From Azonexus fungiphilus (lineage in GTDB: Bacteria > Pseudomonadota > Gammaproteobacteria > Burkholderiales > Rhodocyclaceae): 64,000 nucleotides of DNA. The position numbers and the translations under genes were made by a program. The notes under the pieces are model-generated. The model was not told the origin of the DNA and searched no databases. It worked only from the letters and a program-made list of their open reading frames with translations. This document shows positions 24,080 through 34,658 of the stretch, piece by piece. The stretch is from the NCBI RefSeq assembly GCF_003634965.1, contig NZ_RBXP01000016.1, positions 42,935-106,934 of the forward strand. Reading direction: 5' to 3'. The stretch's first letter is position 1. Each line of letters starts with the position of its first letter.

Positions 24080-25891
24080 ATGCCCGCATCGTCGCTTCCC
24101 GCCCGCGCCTGGCTGCTCACCACAGCCGCCGCCGGCGCCTGCCTGCTGGTCGGCCTGCTCGCCTACCACCTGCTGCTCGGCAGCTATCTCACACACGAAC
24201 GCCTGCTCGCCAGCCAGCGCCTCGACGCCTTCGCGCTGTCGCTGGAAGCGACGCTGAACCGCCACGAATCGCTGCCCGGCCTGCTCGCCCTCGAACCTTC
24301 GCTGGCCGCGCTGCTGCGCGATCCGGGAAATGCGCAGCGGATCGCCGCCGCCAATGCCTATCTCGAAGCGGCCCAGCAAGGCGCCGCCGTCGCCGCCACC
24401 TACCTGATCGACGCCGACGGCCTGACCCTGGCCGCCAGCAACTGGCGCCAGCCGCGCAGCTTCGTCGGCCACAACTACGCCTTCCGCCCCTATTTCACCG
24501 ACGCCGTCGCCCACGGCCTGGGCCGCTTCTACGGCGTCGGCGTGACCACCGGCGAGCCCGGCTACTTCCTCGCCGCACCGGTCCGCGACGGCGGTCGCGT
24601 GCTCGGCGTGGTCGTCCTCAAGGTCGGCCTCGAAGCCATGGAGCAGGCCATGGCCGGCGCTGGCGACACGCTGCTGCTGGCCGACGCCGACGGCATCGTC
24701 TTTCTTTCGTCCGAACGCCGCCTGCGCTACCGCACGCTGGCACCGCTGCCGGCGGCGGTCAGCGCGCGCCTGGAGAGCACCCGGCAATACGGCAACCAGA
24801 CCATCCTGCCGCTCGCCGACCGGGCGCTAGTGCTCGACGCCACCCGGCCGCAACGCCTGGCCCTGGCCGACGATGCGGCACGCGAAGTGCTGCCGCTCAG
24901 CCGGCCGGTCGGCAACCTCGGCTGGCGCGTCGTCCAGCTCGGTCGCCCGGACGAGGCGCGCAGCGCCGCCTTTTCCGGGGCCATGGCGATCGCCCTGGCG
25001 GCGGCCTTCGCCCTCGGCGTCGCCGCCCATCTCCGCCATCGGCGGCGGCGGCGCGAGGAATTGCGGCGCATCCACGGCGAACTCGAACAGCGCATCGCCG
25101 AACGTACCGCCGACCTCACCGCCAAGGTCGCCGAGCTGCAGCGCACCGAAGCGATCCTCCACGAAACCCGCGACGCCGCGGTGCAGGCCGGCAAGCTCGC
25201 CGTCCTCGGGCAGTTGTCGGCCGGCATCAGCCACGAGCTGAACCAGCCGCTGGCGGCGCTGCAGACCTTCGCCGACAACGCCAGCGCCCTGCTGGCGCGC
25301 GGCCGCCATGAAGAAGTCGGCGAAAACCTGCAGATGATCGGCGAGCTGATCGGCCGCACCGGGCGCATCGTCCGCCAGTTGAAGACCTTCGCCCGCAAGG
25401 AGGCGGCGACGCCTCAGCCGGTCGCCGTCGCCGCCGCGATCGAGCACGCGCTGCTGCTGGTCGAACCGCGCCGGCGCGACAGTGGCGCCCGCATCGAGCT
25501 CAGCCAGGACGAGCCCGGTCTGTGCGTCGTCGCCGAAGCCGGGCGCCTCGAGCAGGTGCTGGTCAACCTGATGCTCAACGGCCTCGACGCGATGCACGGT
25601 CAACCGGCGCCCAGCCTCGAAATTGCCGTCGCCCGTGCCGGCGACTGCATCCGCCTGAGCGTGCGCGACCACGGGCCGGGCATCGCCGACGAAGTCCGCA
25701 ATCACCTCTTCGAACCCTTCTACACGACCAAGCCCGCCGGCGCCGGCCTCGGCCTCGGCCTGGCGATCTCGCTGGCCATCGTCGACAGCTACGGTGGCAC
25801 ACTACGCACCGAGAACGCGGCCGACGGCGGCGCCGTGTTCGTGCTGACCCTGCCCGCCGCCGGAGACGACCATGCCGCACCTGACGCTTGA
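24080..25891 (+). CDS. DctB-like sensor histidine kinase
   Basis: Kinase of 603 residues, probable partner of the regulator at 26224-27555. Membrane helices near residues 9-31 and 300-320 flank a periplasmic double-Cache type sensor domain of the kind that binds C4-dicarboxylates in DctB (FVGHNYAFRPYF and GEPGYFLAAPV are family motifs). After a coiled coil the H box contains His385 in SHELNQPLAAL, a DctB hallmark. ATPase boxes follow: NLMLNGLDAM, DHGPGI and GAGLGLGLAI. The ATG at 24080 gives the expected short cytoplasmic N-terminus; an ATG at 24023 is an alternative. Its location after the TRAP genes suggests it senses the TRAP substrate. Confidence 0.9.
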   Translation: MPASSLPARAWLLTTAAAGACLLVGLLAYHLLLGSYLTHERLLASQRLDAFALSLEATLNRHESLPGLLALEPSLAALLRDPGNAQRIAAANAYLEAAQQGAAVAATYLIDADGLTLAASNWRQPRSFVGHNYAFRPYFTDAVAHGLGRFYGVGVTTGEPGYFLAAPVRDGGRVLGVVVLKVGLEAMEQAMAGAGDTLLLADADGIVFLSSERRLRYRTLAPLPAAVSARLESTRQYGNQTILPLADRALVLDATRPQRLALADDAAREVLPLSRPVGNLGWRVVQLGRPDEARSAAFSGAMAIALAAAFALGVAAHLRHRRRRREELRRIHGELEQRIAERTADLTAKVAELQRTEAILHETRDAAVQAGKLAVLGQLSAGISHELNQPLAALQTFADNASALLARGRHEEVGENLQMIGELIGRTGRIVRQLKTFARKEAATPQPVAVAAAIEHALLLVEPRRRDSGARIELSQDEPGLCVVAEAGRLEQVLVNLMLNGLDAMHGQPAPSLEIAVARAGDCIRLSVRDHGPGIADEVRNHLFEPFYTTKPAGAGLGLGLAISLAIVDSYGGTLRTENAADGGAVFVLTLPAAGDDHAAPDA

Positions 25892-26231
25892 ATACACCGC
25901 CAACCTCGCCCTCGATCCGGCTGCCGCGCTGGCGGCGATCAACGCGGCAGCCTTCGACTCCGGGCTGTTCGGCGAGTCCGACATCAAGAGCCGGGCGCTG
26001 CGCCTGGCCGATTTCCGTACCGGCATCGAAGCTACCGAACGCGCCTACGCCCATGTCCGCATCGCCCTGCTCGGCGGGCGCACGCCGGGCGAGCGCAAGG
26101 AACTCGCCGACGCCGTCCTCGCCGCGCTGACGGCGGTGCTGGCCGCACCGCCCGGCCACGAACTGCAACTGAGCGTCGAGACCGTCGATCTCGACCGCGC
26201 CAGCTACGCCAAGGCCGTCGTCCATGGCTGA
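25872..26231 (+). CDS. 5-carboxymethyl-2-hydroxymuconate delta-isomerase family protein
   Basis: A 119-residue protein of the tautomerase-like CHMI (HpcD) family, which in homoprotocatechuate breakdown isomerises 5-carboxymethyl-2-hydroxymuconate. The N-terminal MPHLTLEYTANL matches the family and would place the catalytic Pro at residue 2 after Met removal. The gene overlaps the kinase gene by 20 bases and the regulator gene by 8 bases, so it is embedded in a two-component operon with no other aromatic-pathway genes nearby. Its true substrate here may differ. A link to the compound imported by the TRAP system is possible but unproven. Confidence 0.85.
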   Translation: MPHLTLEYTANLALDPAAALAAINAAAFDSGLFGESDIKSRALRLADFRTGIEATERAYAHVRIALLGGRTPGERKELADAVLAALTAVLAAPPGHELQLSVETVDLDRASYAKAVVHG

Positions 26232-27555
26232 GGCGCCGGTCTTCCTGGTCGAGGACGACGCCGCCGTGCGCAAGGGCTGCGAACAGGCGCTGGCGATCGC
26301 CGACATCCCGGTGCGCGGCTTCGCCGACGCCGAAAGCATGCTCGCCGCGCTGGCGACGATGCGGCCGGCGCTGGTCGTCAGCGACATCCGCCTGCCCGGC
26401 CGCGACGGCCTGACGCTGCTGCGCGAGCTGCGCCAGTTCGACCGCGAGCTGCCGGTGCTGCTGGTCACCGGCCACGGCGACGTGGCCATGGCGGTCGAAG
26501 CGATGCGCGACGGCGCCCACGATTTCATCGAGAAGCCCTTCCCCTCCGAGCGGCTGATCGCCGCGGTCCGCAGCGCCCTCGACAAGCGCGCCCTGCTGGT
26601 CGAGAACCGCCAGCTCAAGGAACAACTGCAGGCCGCCGGCCTCAGCGCGCTGATCGGCGAGACGCCGGCGATCCAGGCGATCCGCCAGCTGATCGGGACG
26701 CTGGCGCCGACCGGCGTGGACATCCTGATCAACGGCGAGACCGGCAGCGGCAAGGAAGTCGTCGCCCGCGCCATCCACGACGCCAGTGGCCAGCGCGGTC
26801 CCTTCGTCGCGGTCAATTGCTCGGCGCTGCCGGAAACCGTCTTCGAGAGCGAACTCTTCGGCCACGAAGCCGGCGCCTTCACCGGCGCCGGCAAGCGCCG
26901 GGTCGGGCGGATCGAGCACGCCGCCGGCGGCACCCTCTTCCTCGACGAAATCGAGTCGATGCCGCTCGCCCTCCAGGTCAAGCTGCTGCGCGTGCTGCAG
27001 GAACGCAGCCTGGAGCGCCTGGGCAGCAACCACAGCATCGCCGTCGATTGCCGTGTCGTTGCCGCCAGCAAGGCCGACCTCAAGGCGCTCGCCGACGCCG
27101 GCCAGTTTCGCGCCGACATCTACTACCGGCTCAACGTCGTCAGCATCGACCTGCCGCCGCTGCGCCAGCGGCGCGACGACATCCCGCTGCTCTTTGCCGC
27201 CTTCCTCCACGAGGCCGCCCAGCGCTACCAGCGCCCGCCGGCGAGCTGGACGCCGGCCGACCTGGCGCGCTGGCAGGCGCACGACTGGCCGGGCAACGTG
27301 CGCGAACTGAAGAACGTCGCCAACCGCTGGGCCCTCGGCCTGCCCGACGGCCTCGCCGGCCCGGCCGCAGCGCCGCCGGCCGCTGCCCTCGCCGCCCAGG
27401 TCGACGCCGCCGAGCGGCGCGCCATCGAAGCCGCGCTGCAAGCCAGCGGCGGCAACGTCGCCCAGGCCGCGGAAGCCCTGCAGGTGCCGAAAAAGACGCT
27501 CTACGACAAGCTCGCCCGCCACGCCATCAGCGCCGAACGCTTCCGCCCGGCCTGA
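26224..27555 (+). CDS. DctD-like sigma54-dependent response regulator
   Basis: Enhancer-binding regulator of 443 residues. The receiver has E10/D11/D12, phosphoacceptor D54 and K104. The AAA+ domain carries Walker A GETGSGKE at 171-178, GAFTGA at 217-222, Walker B LFLDEIES and the PGNVRELKN motif, so it can in principle activate sigma54. The C-terminal Fis-type helix-turn-helix contains GNVAQAAEALQVPKKTLYDK. It very likely binds the TTGTGCGGA palindromes before the TRAP operon (inference from position and family). It closes the operon; the next gene starts after a 63-base gap. Confidence 0.92.
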   Translation: MAEAPVFLVEDDAAVRKGCEQALAIADIPVRGFADAESMLAALATMRPALVVSDIRLPGRDGLTLLRELRQFDRELPVLLVTGHGDVAMAVEAMRDGAHDFIEKPFPSERLIAAVRSALDKRALLVENRQLKEQLQAAGLSALIGETPAIQAIRQLIGTLAPTGVDILINGETGSGKEVVARAIHDASGQRGPFVAVNCSALPETVFESELFGHEAGAFTGAGKRRVGRIEHAAGGTLFLDEIESMPLALQVKLLRVLQERSLERLGSNHSIAVDCRVVAASKADLKALADAGQFRADIYYRLNVVSIDLPPLRQRRDDIPLLFAAFLHEAAQRYQRPPASWTPADLARWQAHDWPGNVRELKNVANRWALGLPDGLAGPAAAPPAAALAAQVDAAERRAIEAALQASGGNVAQAAEALQVPKKTLYDKLARHAISAERFRPA

Positions 27556-27618
27556 GCCGCCTGCGCCGGGCGCACGGACGCGGTATCCTTGCGCCCTCGA
27601 CCTGAACGACGCACCGCC

Positions 27619-28275
27619 ATGGCCCGCTATCCGCACATCCTGTTCGACCTCGACGGCACCCTGATCGACTCGGCACCGGCGATCCTCGCCAGCTTCCGCG
27701 AAGCCTTCGCCCGCTGCGCCATCGCCCCGGTGCGCGCCATCGACGACAGCGTCATCGGACCGCCGCTGCACGAAACCCTGCAGCTCCTGGCGGGGCGCAG
27801 CGACGCCGCGCTGATCGGCGAACTCGCCGACGCCTTCAAGGCCAGCTACGACGGCAGCGGCTACCGCGCCACCGCCGCCTACGCCGGGGTCGCTGCGCTG
27901 CTCGACGAACTGGCCGGGGCCGGGCGGACCTTGTCGATCGCCACCAACAAGCGCCTCCACCCGACCCGGCTGATCCTCGATCACCTTGGCTGGGGCGGGC
28001 ATTTCGCCCACGTTTACGCGCTCGACCTGGTCTCGCCGCGGCTGCCCGACAAGGCGACGATGATCGGCCGCCTGCTCGCCGACCAGGGCATCGCCCGCGC
28101 CCAGGCGATCTACATCGGCGACCGCCGCGAAGACGGCGAATCGGCCGACGCCAACGGCCTGCCCTTCATCGCCGCGACCTGGGGCTACGGCAGCCTGAGC
28201 GCCGACGAAATGCGCGCCGGCTGGCGGGCGGCGGCCAGTCCGGCCGATCTCGCGGCCCTGCTGCTGGCCGACTGA
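27619..28275 (+). CDS. HAD hydrolase, phosphoglycolate phosphatase-like
   Basis: A 218-residue HAD-superfamily phosphatase. Motif I is FDLDGTLID (about residues 8-16) with the nucleophile Asp at 9 and the acid/base Asp at 11. Motif II is the Thr of IATNKR, and motif III/IV is near IYIGDRREDGESADANG. The cap domain is the small helical type of the Gph/PGMB group. Members act on phosphoglycolate, 5'-nucleotides or pyrophosphate, and sequence alone does not separate these. The ATG at 27619 begins right at the conserved core, while the longer open frame upstream adds ten unconserved residues. It is followed four bases later by murB. Confidence 0.85.
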   Translation: MARYPHILFDLDGTLIDSAPAILASFREAFARCAIAPVRAIDDSVIGPPLHETLQLLAGRSDAALIGELADAFKASYDGSGYRATAAYAGVAALLDELAGAGRTLSIATNKRLHPTRLILDHLGWGGHFAHVYALDLVSPRLPDKATMIGRLLADQGIARAQAIYIGDRREDGESADANGLPFIAATWGYGSLSADEMRAGWRAAASPADLAALLLAD

Positions 28276-28278
28276 GCG

Positions 28279-29280
28279 ATGGCGATGACCGACCTGACCC
28301 CGTTCACCACGCTGGCCCTGCCCGGCCGCGCCGCCCACTACCTGAAAATCACCGATCCCGGGCAGTTGACCGTCAGCGCCCCCGGCGAGCGCCGCTTCGT
28401 CCTCGGCGGCGGCAGCAACCTGGTGCTCACCGGCGATTTCCCCGGCCGCGTGCTGCACATGGCGATCGCAGGCAAGCGCCTGCTGCATGAGGATGCCGAG
28501 GCGCGCTACGTCGAGGCCGGCGCCGGCGAGAACTGGCACGACTTCGTCCAGTGGACGCTGGCGCAAGGCTGGCCGGGACTGGAAAACCTGTCGCTGATCC
28601 CGGGCACGGTCGGCGCCGCGCCGGTGCAGAACATCGGCGCCTACGGACTGGAAGTCGGCGAGCGACTGGCCTCGGTCAGCGCCTGGGATTTCGAAAAACA
28701 GGCGTTTTTCACCGTCGACCGTGAACATTGCCGTTTTGCCTACCGCGACAGCCTGTTCAAGCAGCAGGGCTGGCATCTCGACGGCCGGGTCGCCATCGTT
28801 GCAGTCGTCTTCCGCCTGCCCAAGGCCTGGCGGGCGAACATCGGCTACGCCGACCTGCGCCAGGAACTGGCCGGGCGCGGCATCGCCGAACCGGGCGCGC
28901 GCGACGTCGCCGACGCGGTCATCGCGGTGCGCCGGCGCAAGCTGCCCGACCCGGCGGTGACGCCGAACGCCGGCAGTTTTTTCCACAATCCGGTGGTCGA
29001 CCGTCAGATCGCCGCCGCGCTGCTCGCCGCCCATCCGGCGCTGCCGCACTATCCGCAGACCGACGGCCGGGTCAAGCTGGCCGCCGGCTGGCTGATCGAG
29101 CAGGCCGGCTGGAAGGGCAAGGCACTCGGGCCGGTCGGCATGTACGAGAAGCAGGCGCTGGTGCTGGTCAACCACGGCGGCGCGACCGGCGCCGACGTCG
29201 CCCGGACGATGGCCGCGGTGCAGGCGGCCGTACGCGAGAAGTTCGCCGTCGAACTCAGTCCCGAGCCGGTTTTCCTGTGA
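28279..29280 (+). CDS. murB: UDP-N-acetylenolpyruvoylglucosamine reductase
   Basis: FAD-dependent MurB that reduces UDP-GlcNAc-enolpyruvate to UDP-MurNAc in cytoplasmic peptidoglycan synthesis. The 333-residue length matches the type I (E. coli-like) enzyme. The FAD-binding segment has GGGSNLVL near residue 40 and [16 protein letters not shown] near 110-125. The catalytic Ser lies in the NAGSFFHNP motif near residue 234, and the C-terminal EPVFL carries the conserved Glu. A second ATG at 28285 is an alternative start. The last 26 bases overlap the convergent amidase gene. Confidence 0.95.
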   Translation: MAMTDLTPFTTLALPGRAAHYLKITDPGQLTVSAPGERRFVLGGGSNLVLTGDFPGRVLHMAIAGKRLLHEDAEARYVEAGAGENWHDFVQWTLAQGWPGLENLSLIPGTVGAAPVQNIGAYGLEVGERLASVSAWDFEKQAFFTVDREHCRFAYRDSLFKQQGWHLDGRVAIVAVVFRLPKAWRANIGYADLRQELAGRGIAEPGARDVADAVIAVRRRKLPDPAVTPNAGSFFHNPVVDRQIAAALLAAHPALPHYPQTDGRVKLAAGWLIEQAGWKGKALGPVGMYEKQALVLVNHGGATGADVARTMAAVQAAVREKFAVELSPEPVFL

Positions 29281-29956
29281 CCTGCAGGCAGGCGGCCAGG
29301 CCGCTCGCCAGCGCGTCGGCCATGCGCGCCTGGCGCGCCGGGTCGCGCAATTCCAGTTCCTCGTCCTTGTGCTTGATAACGCCGGCCTCGAAGAGCACCG
29401 CCGGCAAGCGGGTGCGGTAGAGGACGACCAGATTGTCGTAGTACCAGACGCCGTTGTGCGCATCGGCCGCCTGGTGCTTGCGGCCGTGCCAGTCGCTGGC
29501 CGCGAAGCCGGCGCGACGCAGCATCGCCCCCATGGTCGAGGCGCAGAGCAGGCTGGTCGGCAGATCCGGGTTGGCCGCCGAAACGAACAGGCCGTAGCCG
29601 CGCTTGACCTCGGTGTGGGTGCGCTCGACGCCCTCCCAGGTCCACGGCAGCAGCCAGGCTTCGCCGATCGAGTCGTGGTGGATGGAAATGAAGAAATCGC
29701 TGCCGGCAGCGGCCTGCGGGCGCGCCGCCAGGCTGCCGATGGCGCCGTCGAAATTGATCCGGCGCACGCGCTGGCCGCCGGCCGCCAGACGTTCGGCGAG
29801 AATCCCGGCGAAGTCCCGGTTGAAGTCGAACTCGCCGCGCCCGCGCGCCGAAATCGCCCCCGGATCGCGCCCGCCATGGCCGACATCGACGGCGATCTCG
29901 GCGGCGAGGACGTTCACGGTCGACCACAGGAAAAGGCAAAAAACCGGCAGGCGCAT
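29255..29956 (-). CDS. N-acetylmuramoyl-L-alanine amidase (amidase_3)
   Basis: Zinc amidase of 233 residues that cuts the amide bond between MurNAc and the stem peptide during cell separation or remodelling. A signal peptide (cleavage after about residue 19, VLAA) directs it to the periplasm. Metal and catalytic residues are visible: H27 in [11 protein letters not shown]42, the His in FISIHHDS near residue 92, and the Glu in AVLFEAGVI near residue 197. It is a single catalytic domain without the AMIN or LysM modules of AmiC or AmiD-type proteins. It is divergent from the cupin gene and overlaps murB tail to tail. Confidence 0.88.
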   Translation of the reverse strand: MRLPVFCLFLWSTVNVLAAEIAVDVGHGGRDPGAISARGRGEFDFNRDFAGILAERLAAGGQRVRRINFDGAIGSLAARPQAAAGSDFFISIHHDSIGEAWLLPWTWEGVERTHTEVKRGYGLFVSAANPDLPTSLLCASTMGAMLRRAGFAASDWHGRKHQAADAHNGVWYYDNLVVLYRTRLPAVLFEAGVIKHKDEELELRDPARQARMADALASGLAACLQVTGKPARD

Positions 29957-30028
29957 GTGCCGATTATCGCGGCAAACGCGGCTGCCGGCGGCTTAAAATA
30001 GTCGCCCGCCTCCTTGTCGCCGCCGCCG

Positions 30029-30403
30029 ATGCCCAAGCTGACCGTCTTTTCCCGCCAGTCGCCTCCCGCCACCTACGACCATCCGCGCCCCGAGCGCTTG
30101 CTCGAGGGCAATCCGCTGCGCACCACCCACGAACATTTCGCCTCGCCGCGCGGCGACCTCGTCGCCGGCATCTGGGCCTGCCAGCCGGGCGCCTGGCGGA
30201 TCGCCTTCGGCGCCGACAAGGACGAGTTCTTCTGCATCATCGAAGGCCGCATCCGCATCACCGACGCCGACGGCGCGGCCGCCGAATTCGGGCCCGGCGA
30301 AGCCGGCGTGATCCCGGCCGGTTTCACCGGCAGCTTCGCCGTGCTCGAGGCGGTGCGCAAGCATTACGTCGTGCTGGAGCGGGCAGCCGGAAGTGCGTTA
30401 TAG
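30029..30403 (+). CDS. Cupin domain protein (DUF861/cupin_3)
   Basis: A 124-residue single-domain cupin. The motifs GAWRIAFGADKDEFFCIIEGRIRI and the later GPGEAGVIPAGFTGSF match cupin_3, a family near ureidoglycine aminohydrolase-like domains. The classic His metal ligands are only partly kept (the first motif lacks the HxH), so enzyme activity is uncertain. It lies on the plus strand divergent from the amidase. TAAAAT at 29994-29999 is a candidate -10. The ATG at 30029 is chosen over an upstream TTG because the preceding residues are unconserved. Its stop overlaps a TATAGT that could serve the next gene. Confidence 0.7.
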   Translation: MPKLTVFSRQSPPATYDHPRPERLLEGNPLRTTHEHFASPRGDLVAGIWACQPGAWRIAFGADKDEFFCIIEGRIRITDADGAAAEFGPGEAGVIPAGFTGSFAVLEAVRKHYVVLERAAGSAL

Positions 30404-30428
30404 TCGCCGACCAGAACAGGACACCCCC

Positions 30429-30998
30429 ATGACCGACAAGATCCTTCCGCCGCGCGGCTCGACCGCGCACGCCCCGGACCTCAACTGGAGCCAGGTCCGC
30501 GAAACCGTGCTGATGCTCGAACTCGCCGCCGTCCAGATCGAACATGCGATGAAGGACAGCAACGCCTCCGTCGACGTGCTCACGCAATCGTTCACGGCGA
30601 TGGCCGGGAGCATGCAGGAGATCGTCGGCAAGGTCACGGCGCTGCCCGAGGATGGCCCGGCCGGGGCTGCCCGCAGCGAACTGCTCGGTGCCGCCGGCAA
30701 CGTTTCCGGGATGATGCACCAGGCGATCATCGCCTTCCAGTTCTACGACAAGCTGGTCCAGCGCCTCGCCCACGTCGGCCTGAGCCTGGGCGAACTGAGC
30801 GACCTGGTCGCCGAGCCGGCGCGCCTGTACAACCCCGGCGAATGGGTCGGGCTGCAGCAGCGGATCAAGGCCAAGTACTCGACGCGCGAGGAAATCGCGA
30901 TGTTCGACGCGGTCATGCAGGGCATCCCGGTCCAGGAAGCGGTCGAGCGCTTCATGGCCGAGATGAAGGAAAAGCACGACGATATCGAGCTGTTCTGA
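30429..30998 (+). CDS. Conserved hypothetical helical protein with a CheZ-like FQFYDKL segment
   Basis: A 189-residue, mostly helical soluble protein that I cannot place in a named family. It begins with a disordered 20-residue part, then long amphipathic helices (about 25-65 and 90-130). The central segment HQAIIAFQFYDKLVQRLAHV resembles the FQDxxxQ motif of CheZ-type phosphatases and related chemotaxis helpers, but the resemblance is short. The C-terminus (RIKAKYSTREEIAMFDAVM) is well structured. The start at 30429 follows a candidate -10 (TATAGT, 30399-30404). It ends convergently with a DUF1840 gene; the two stop codons lie in a small inverted repeat. Confidence 0.7.
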   Translation: MTDKILPPRGSTAHAPDLNWSQVRETVLMLELAAVQIEHAMKDSNASVDVLTQSFTAMAGSMQEIVGKVTALPEDGPAGAARSELLGAAGNVSGMMHQAIIAFQFYDKLVQRLAHVGLSLGELSDLVAEPARLYNPGEWVGLQQRIKAKYSTREEIAMFDAVMQGIPVQEAVERFMAEMKEKHDDIELF

Positions 30999-31007
30999 GC
31001 CGCCGGC

Positions 31008-31340
31008 TCAGAAATCGGCGGCCGCCGTCCAGGTGATGTGGGCGTCCGGCCCGGCCTTGGCCGTGCGCTCGAGCATGTCGATCAGCGGCCAGGCGCGCTG
31101 CGGCAGGCTGACCGGCAGCGGCTTGCTGCGGTCTTCCTCGTCGTCGTCCGGCTGCGCCGCTGCCTGACGCCGCGCCTCGGCCACCGCTGCCTGCAGTTTG
31201 GCCAGCGCCGACAGCATTTCCGGCGGCGTGAACACGCCGCGTGCGCTGCCCGCCTTGCCGACGATGTCGAGCAGCGTCTTCGCCGTCTCGGCGTACATCA
31301 GCACTTCACCGGTCTCGCTCGATACGAAGGTGACGATCAT
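31008..31340 (-). CDS. DUF1840 domain protein
   Basis: A small 110-residue cytoplasmic protein of the DUF1840 family, common in Betaproteobacteria and of unknown function. The start MIVTFVSSETGEVLMYAETAKTLLDIVGK matches the family's N-terminus, which is why the ATG at 31340 is preferred over the one at 31349, although the latter also has a plausible ribosome site. A low-complexity Asp/Glu loop near residues 66-71 separates two helices. It is the last gene of the long minus-strand amino acid cluster, 27 bases after the regulator, but the link may be only positional. Confidence 0.8.
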   Translation of the reverse strand: MIVTFVSSETGEVLMYAETAKTLLDIVGKAGSARGVFTPPEMLSALAKLQAAVAEARRQAAAQPDDDEEDRSKPLPVSLPQRAWPLIDMLERTAKAGPDAHITWTAAADF

Positions 31341-31375
31341 GGCATCCATCCCTGCTCATTTCCGAAGGCTTGCGA

Positions 31376-32691
<1,316 letters not shown>

Positions 32692-32695
<4 letters not shown>

Positions 32696-34599
32696 GTCGG
32701 TTTTCCCTGCGGCAAGGGCGGCAGCAGCACGACGAAACGGGCGCCGCCGCCGGGCGCCGGGCCGGCCATCAGGTCGCCGCCGAAATCGCGCAGGATGTCG
32801 CGCGAGATGGTCAGGCCGAGACCCAGGCCTTCGCCCGGCTGCTTGGTGGTGAAGAAGGGTTCGAACAGGCGGGCGACCGCCTCCTCGGAAAATCCGTAAC
32901 CGGTATCGGTGACGGCCAGCGCGATCTTGCCGGCGCTGGTCCGCTCGCTGGAGAAGCTCAGCCGGCGCACCGGCTCGTCGTGCATCGCGTCGAGCGCGTT
33001 GCCGATCAGGTTGACCAGTACCTGCTGCAGGCGGTTGCCGTCGCACCAGGCCGTCGCGGCATCGGCGCCGATGCGCCGCTCGAGGACCACGCCCTCCTTT
33101 TTCAGGCGGTTCTCGAACAGGAACAGCGCGCTATCCACCGCCCCGCCGATGTCGACCGCGCTCGACACGGCCGGCGACTTGCGCGCGAAGGTCTTCAAGG
33201 GGCCGATGATGTTGCCCATCTGCTCGGTCAACTGCTCGACGATGCCGAGATTGCGCGCCGCCGTCCCGGCATCGCCGCGGCGCATGAATTCGGCGGCATT
33301 GGCCGCCAGCGTGCGGATGGCGCCGAGCGGCTGGCTCAGTTCGTGGGTGATGCCGGTGGCCATCTGGCCGAGCACGGCCAGCTTGGCCGCCTGGACCAGC
33401 TCGTTCTGGGCGGCGCGCAGCGTCTGCTCGGCGCGCTGGCGCTCCTGGACCTCGCGCTGGAGACCGGCAACCGCCGCCGAGAGGTCGACGGTGCGCGCCT
33501 CGACCTTGCGCTCGAGTTCCTGGTTGGCGCGCTCGAGCATCGCCCGCGCCTCCTCGCGCCCGCGCGCCAGCCGGCGGCGCTGGCGGGTGTAGAGAACACC
33601 GAGCAGGACGCAGCCGAGCGCGGCAATGCTCAGCGCGGCGTGCGTCGCCGCCTGCACGCCGACCTGGCGCAGGTCGGAGAAAACGACGATGCGCCAGGCA
33701 GTACCGGAGAGGTGTCGCGACATCGCCAGGTAAGGACGCGCCCCCTGCGCCGGCGCGACGTCGTCGCGCAGGTGCTTGGGCAGGCGGACGATGCGCCCCT
33801 CGTCGGCACCGGCCAGGTCGATGTCGAGGCTGACCGCGCCCAGCGGCTGACCGGCGAACTGCTGGCGGCCGAGCCGCTCGAGGGTGTCGGGCGACTGCGG
33901 ACGCAGCGTCGCGTAGCGCCATTCCGGCGGCGAAGCGAGCAGGACGACGTCGTTGCGGTCGATGATCAGCGCCGGCGCCTCCTGCGCCAGCCAGCGCCGC
34001 TCGACTTCGCGGATCCCTGACTTGACGACGGCGACGCCGATGATCGCCCATTCGCGTTCTTCGTCGCGGATCGGCAGGGCGAAGTAGTAGCCGGGCTCGT
34101 GGCGGATGTGATCGACCGCGTAGTGGCGTGCCGGGGTGCCGCGCACCGCGTCGCGGAAGAAAGGCATGTAGGACAGATCGGAGCCGAGCAGGTTGTCGGA
34201 GAAGATCCAGTCGCTGGAAGCGACGACGCGGCCACGCAGGTCGAGGACGAAGATCGCCGGCCCGCCGAGATGGTCGTTGAGCTTCTGCAGGAAGCGGTTG
34301 GCTTCGGCCTGGCGGATGTCGAGATCCTCGACCGGTGCCCGCAGCAGCGCAATCACGTCGGGGTTGAGCTCGACCGCACTCGGCACCGAAGCATGCCGGG
34401 TGACCTCGCTGTCGATTGCCGCGCCGAGGATGTCGAGCTGGTGCGAGGCCGCCTGGCGCATGCCCTCGATACCGTAGTGCTCGGAGATCCGGTAGGAGAA
34501 AAAGCCGAGCAGCAGAAAGGCAACCAGCAAGCCGGCCAGGCCGAGCACCCGGTGCGGTCTGGGGATTGCGTGCGGATTCAGGACGGGGCTAGCGGGCAT
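32692..34599 (-). CDS. Sensor histidine kinase, AauS/DctB-like
   Basis: A 635-residue membrane kinase. Two membrane helices (about 17-37 and 320-340) enclose a periplasmic double-Cache type sensor domain with the family motifs SDNLLGSDLSYMPFF and HEPGYYFALPIRD. A coiled coil leads to the H box with His419 in THELSQPLGAI, then the ATPase boxes NLIGNALDAM, DTGYGF and GEGLGLGLTI. The ATG at 34599 gives a proper short N-terminus; upstream open frame overlaps the binding-protein gene. By context it should sense glutamate, aspartate or their amides, directly or through the binding protein encoded just upstream. Confidence 0.9.
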
Positions 34600-34658
34600 G
34601 GTTTCCAATCGACGACAGGCGGATTGTAAGTCCGAACGGGCCGCCGGCGCCGGGCCCT

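Noticed and set aside
26032-29886. A 1284-codon minus-strand open frame opposite dctD-like, phosphatase and murB genes
   Set aside because: It spans four well-supported genes on the plus strand plus part of the amidase, has low-complexity composition and no recognisable domain.
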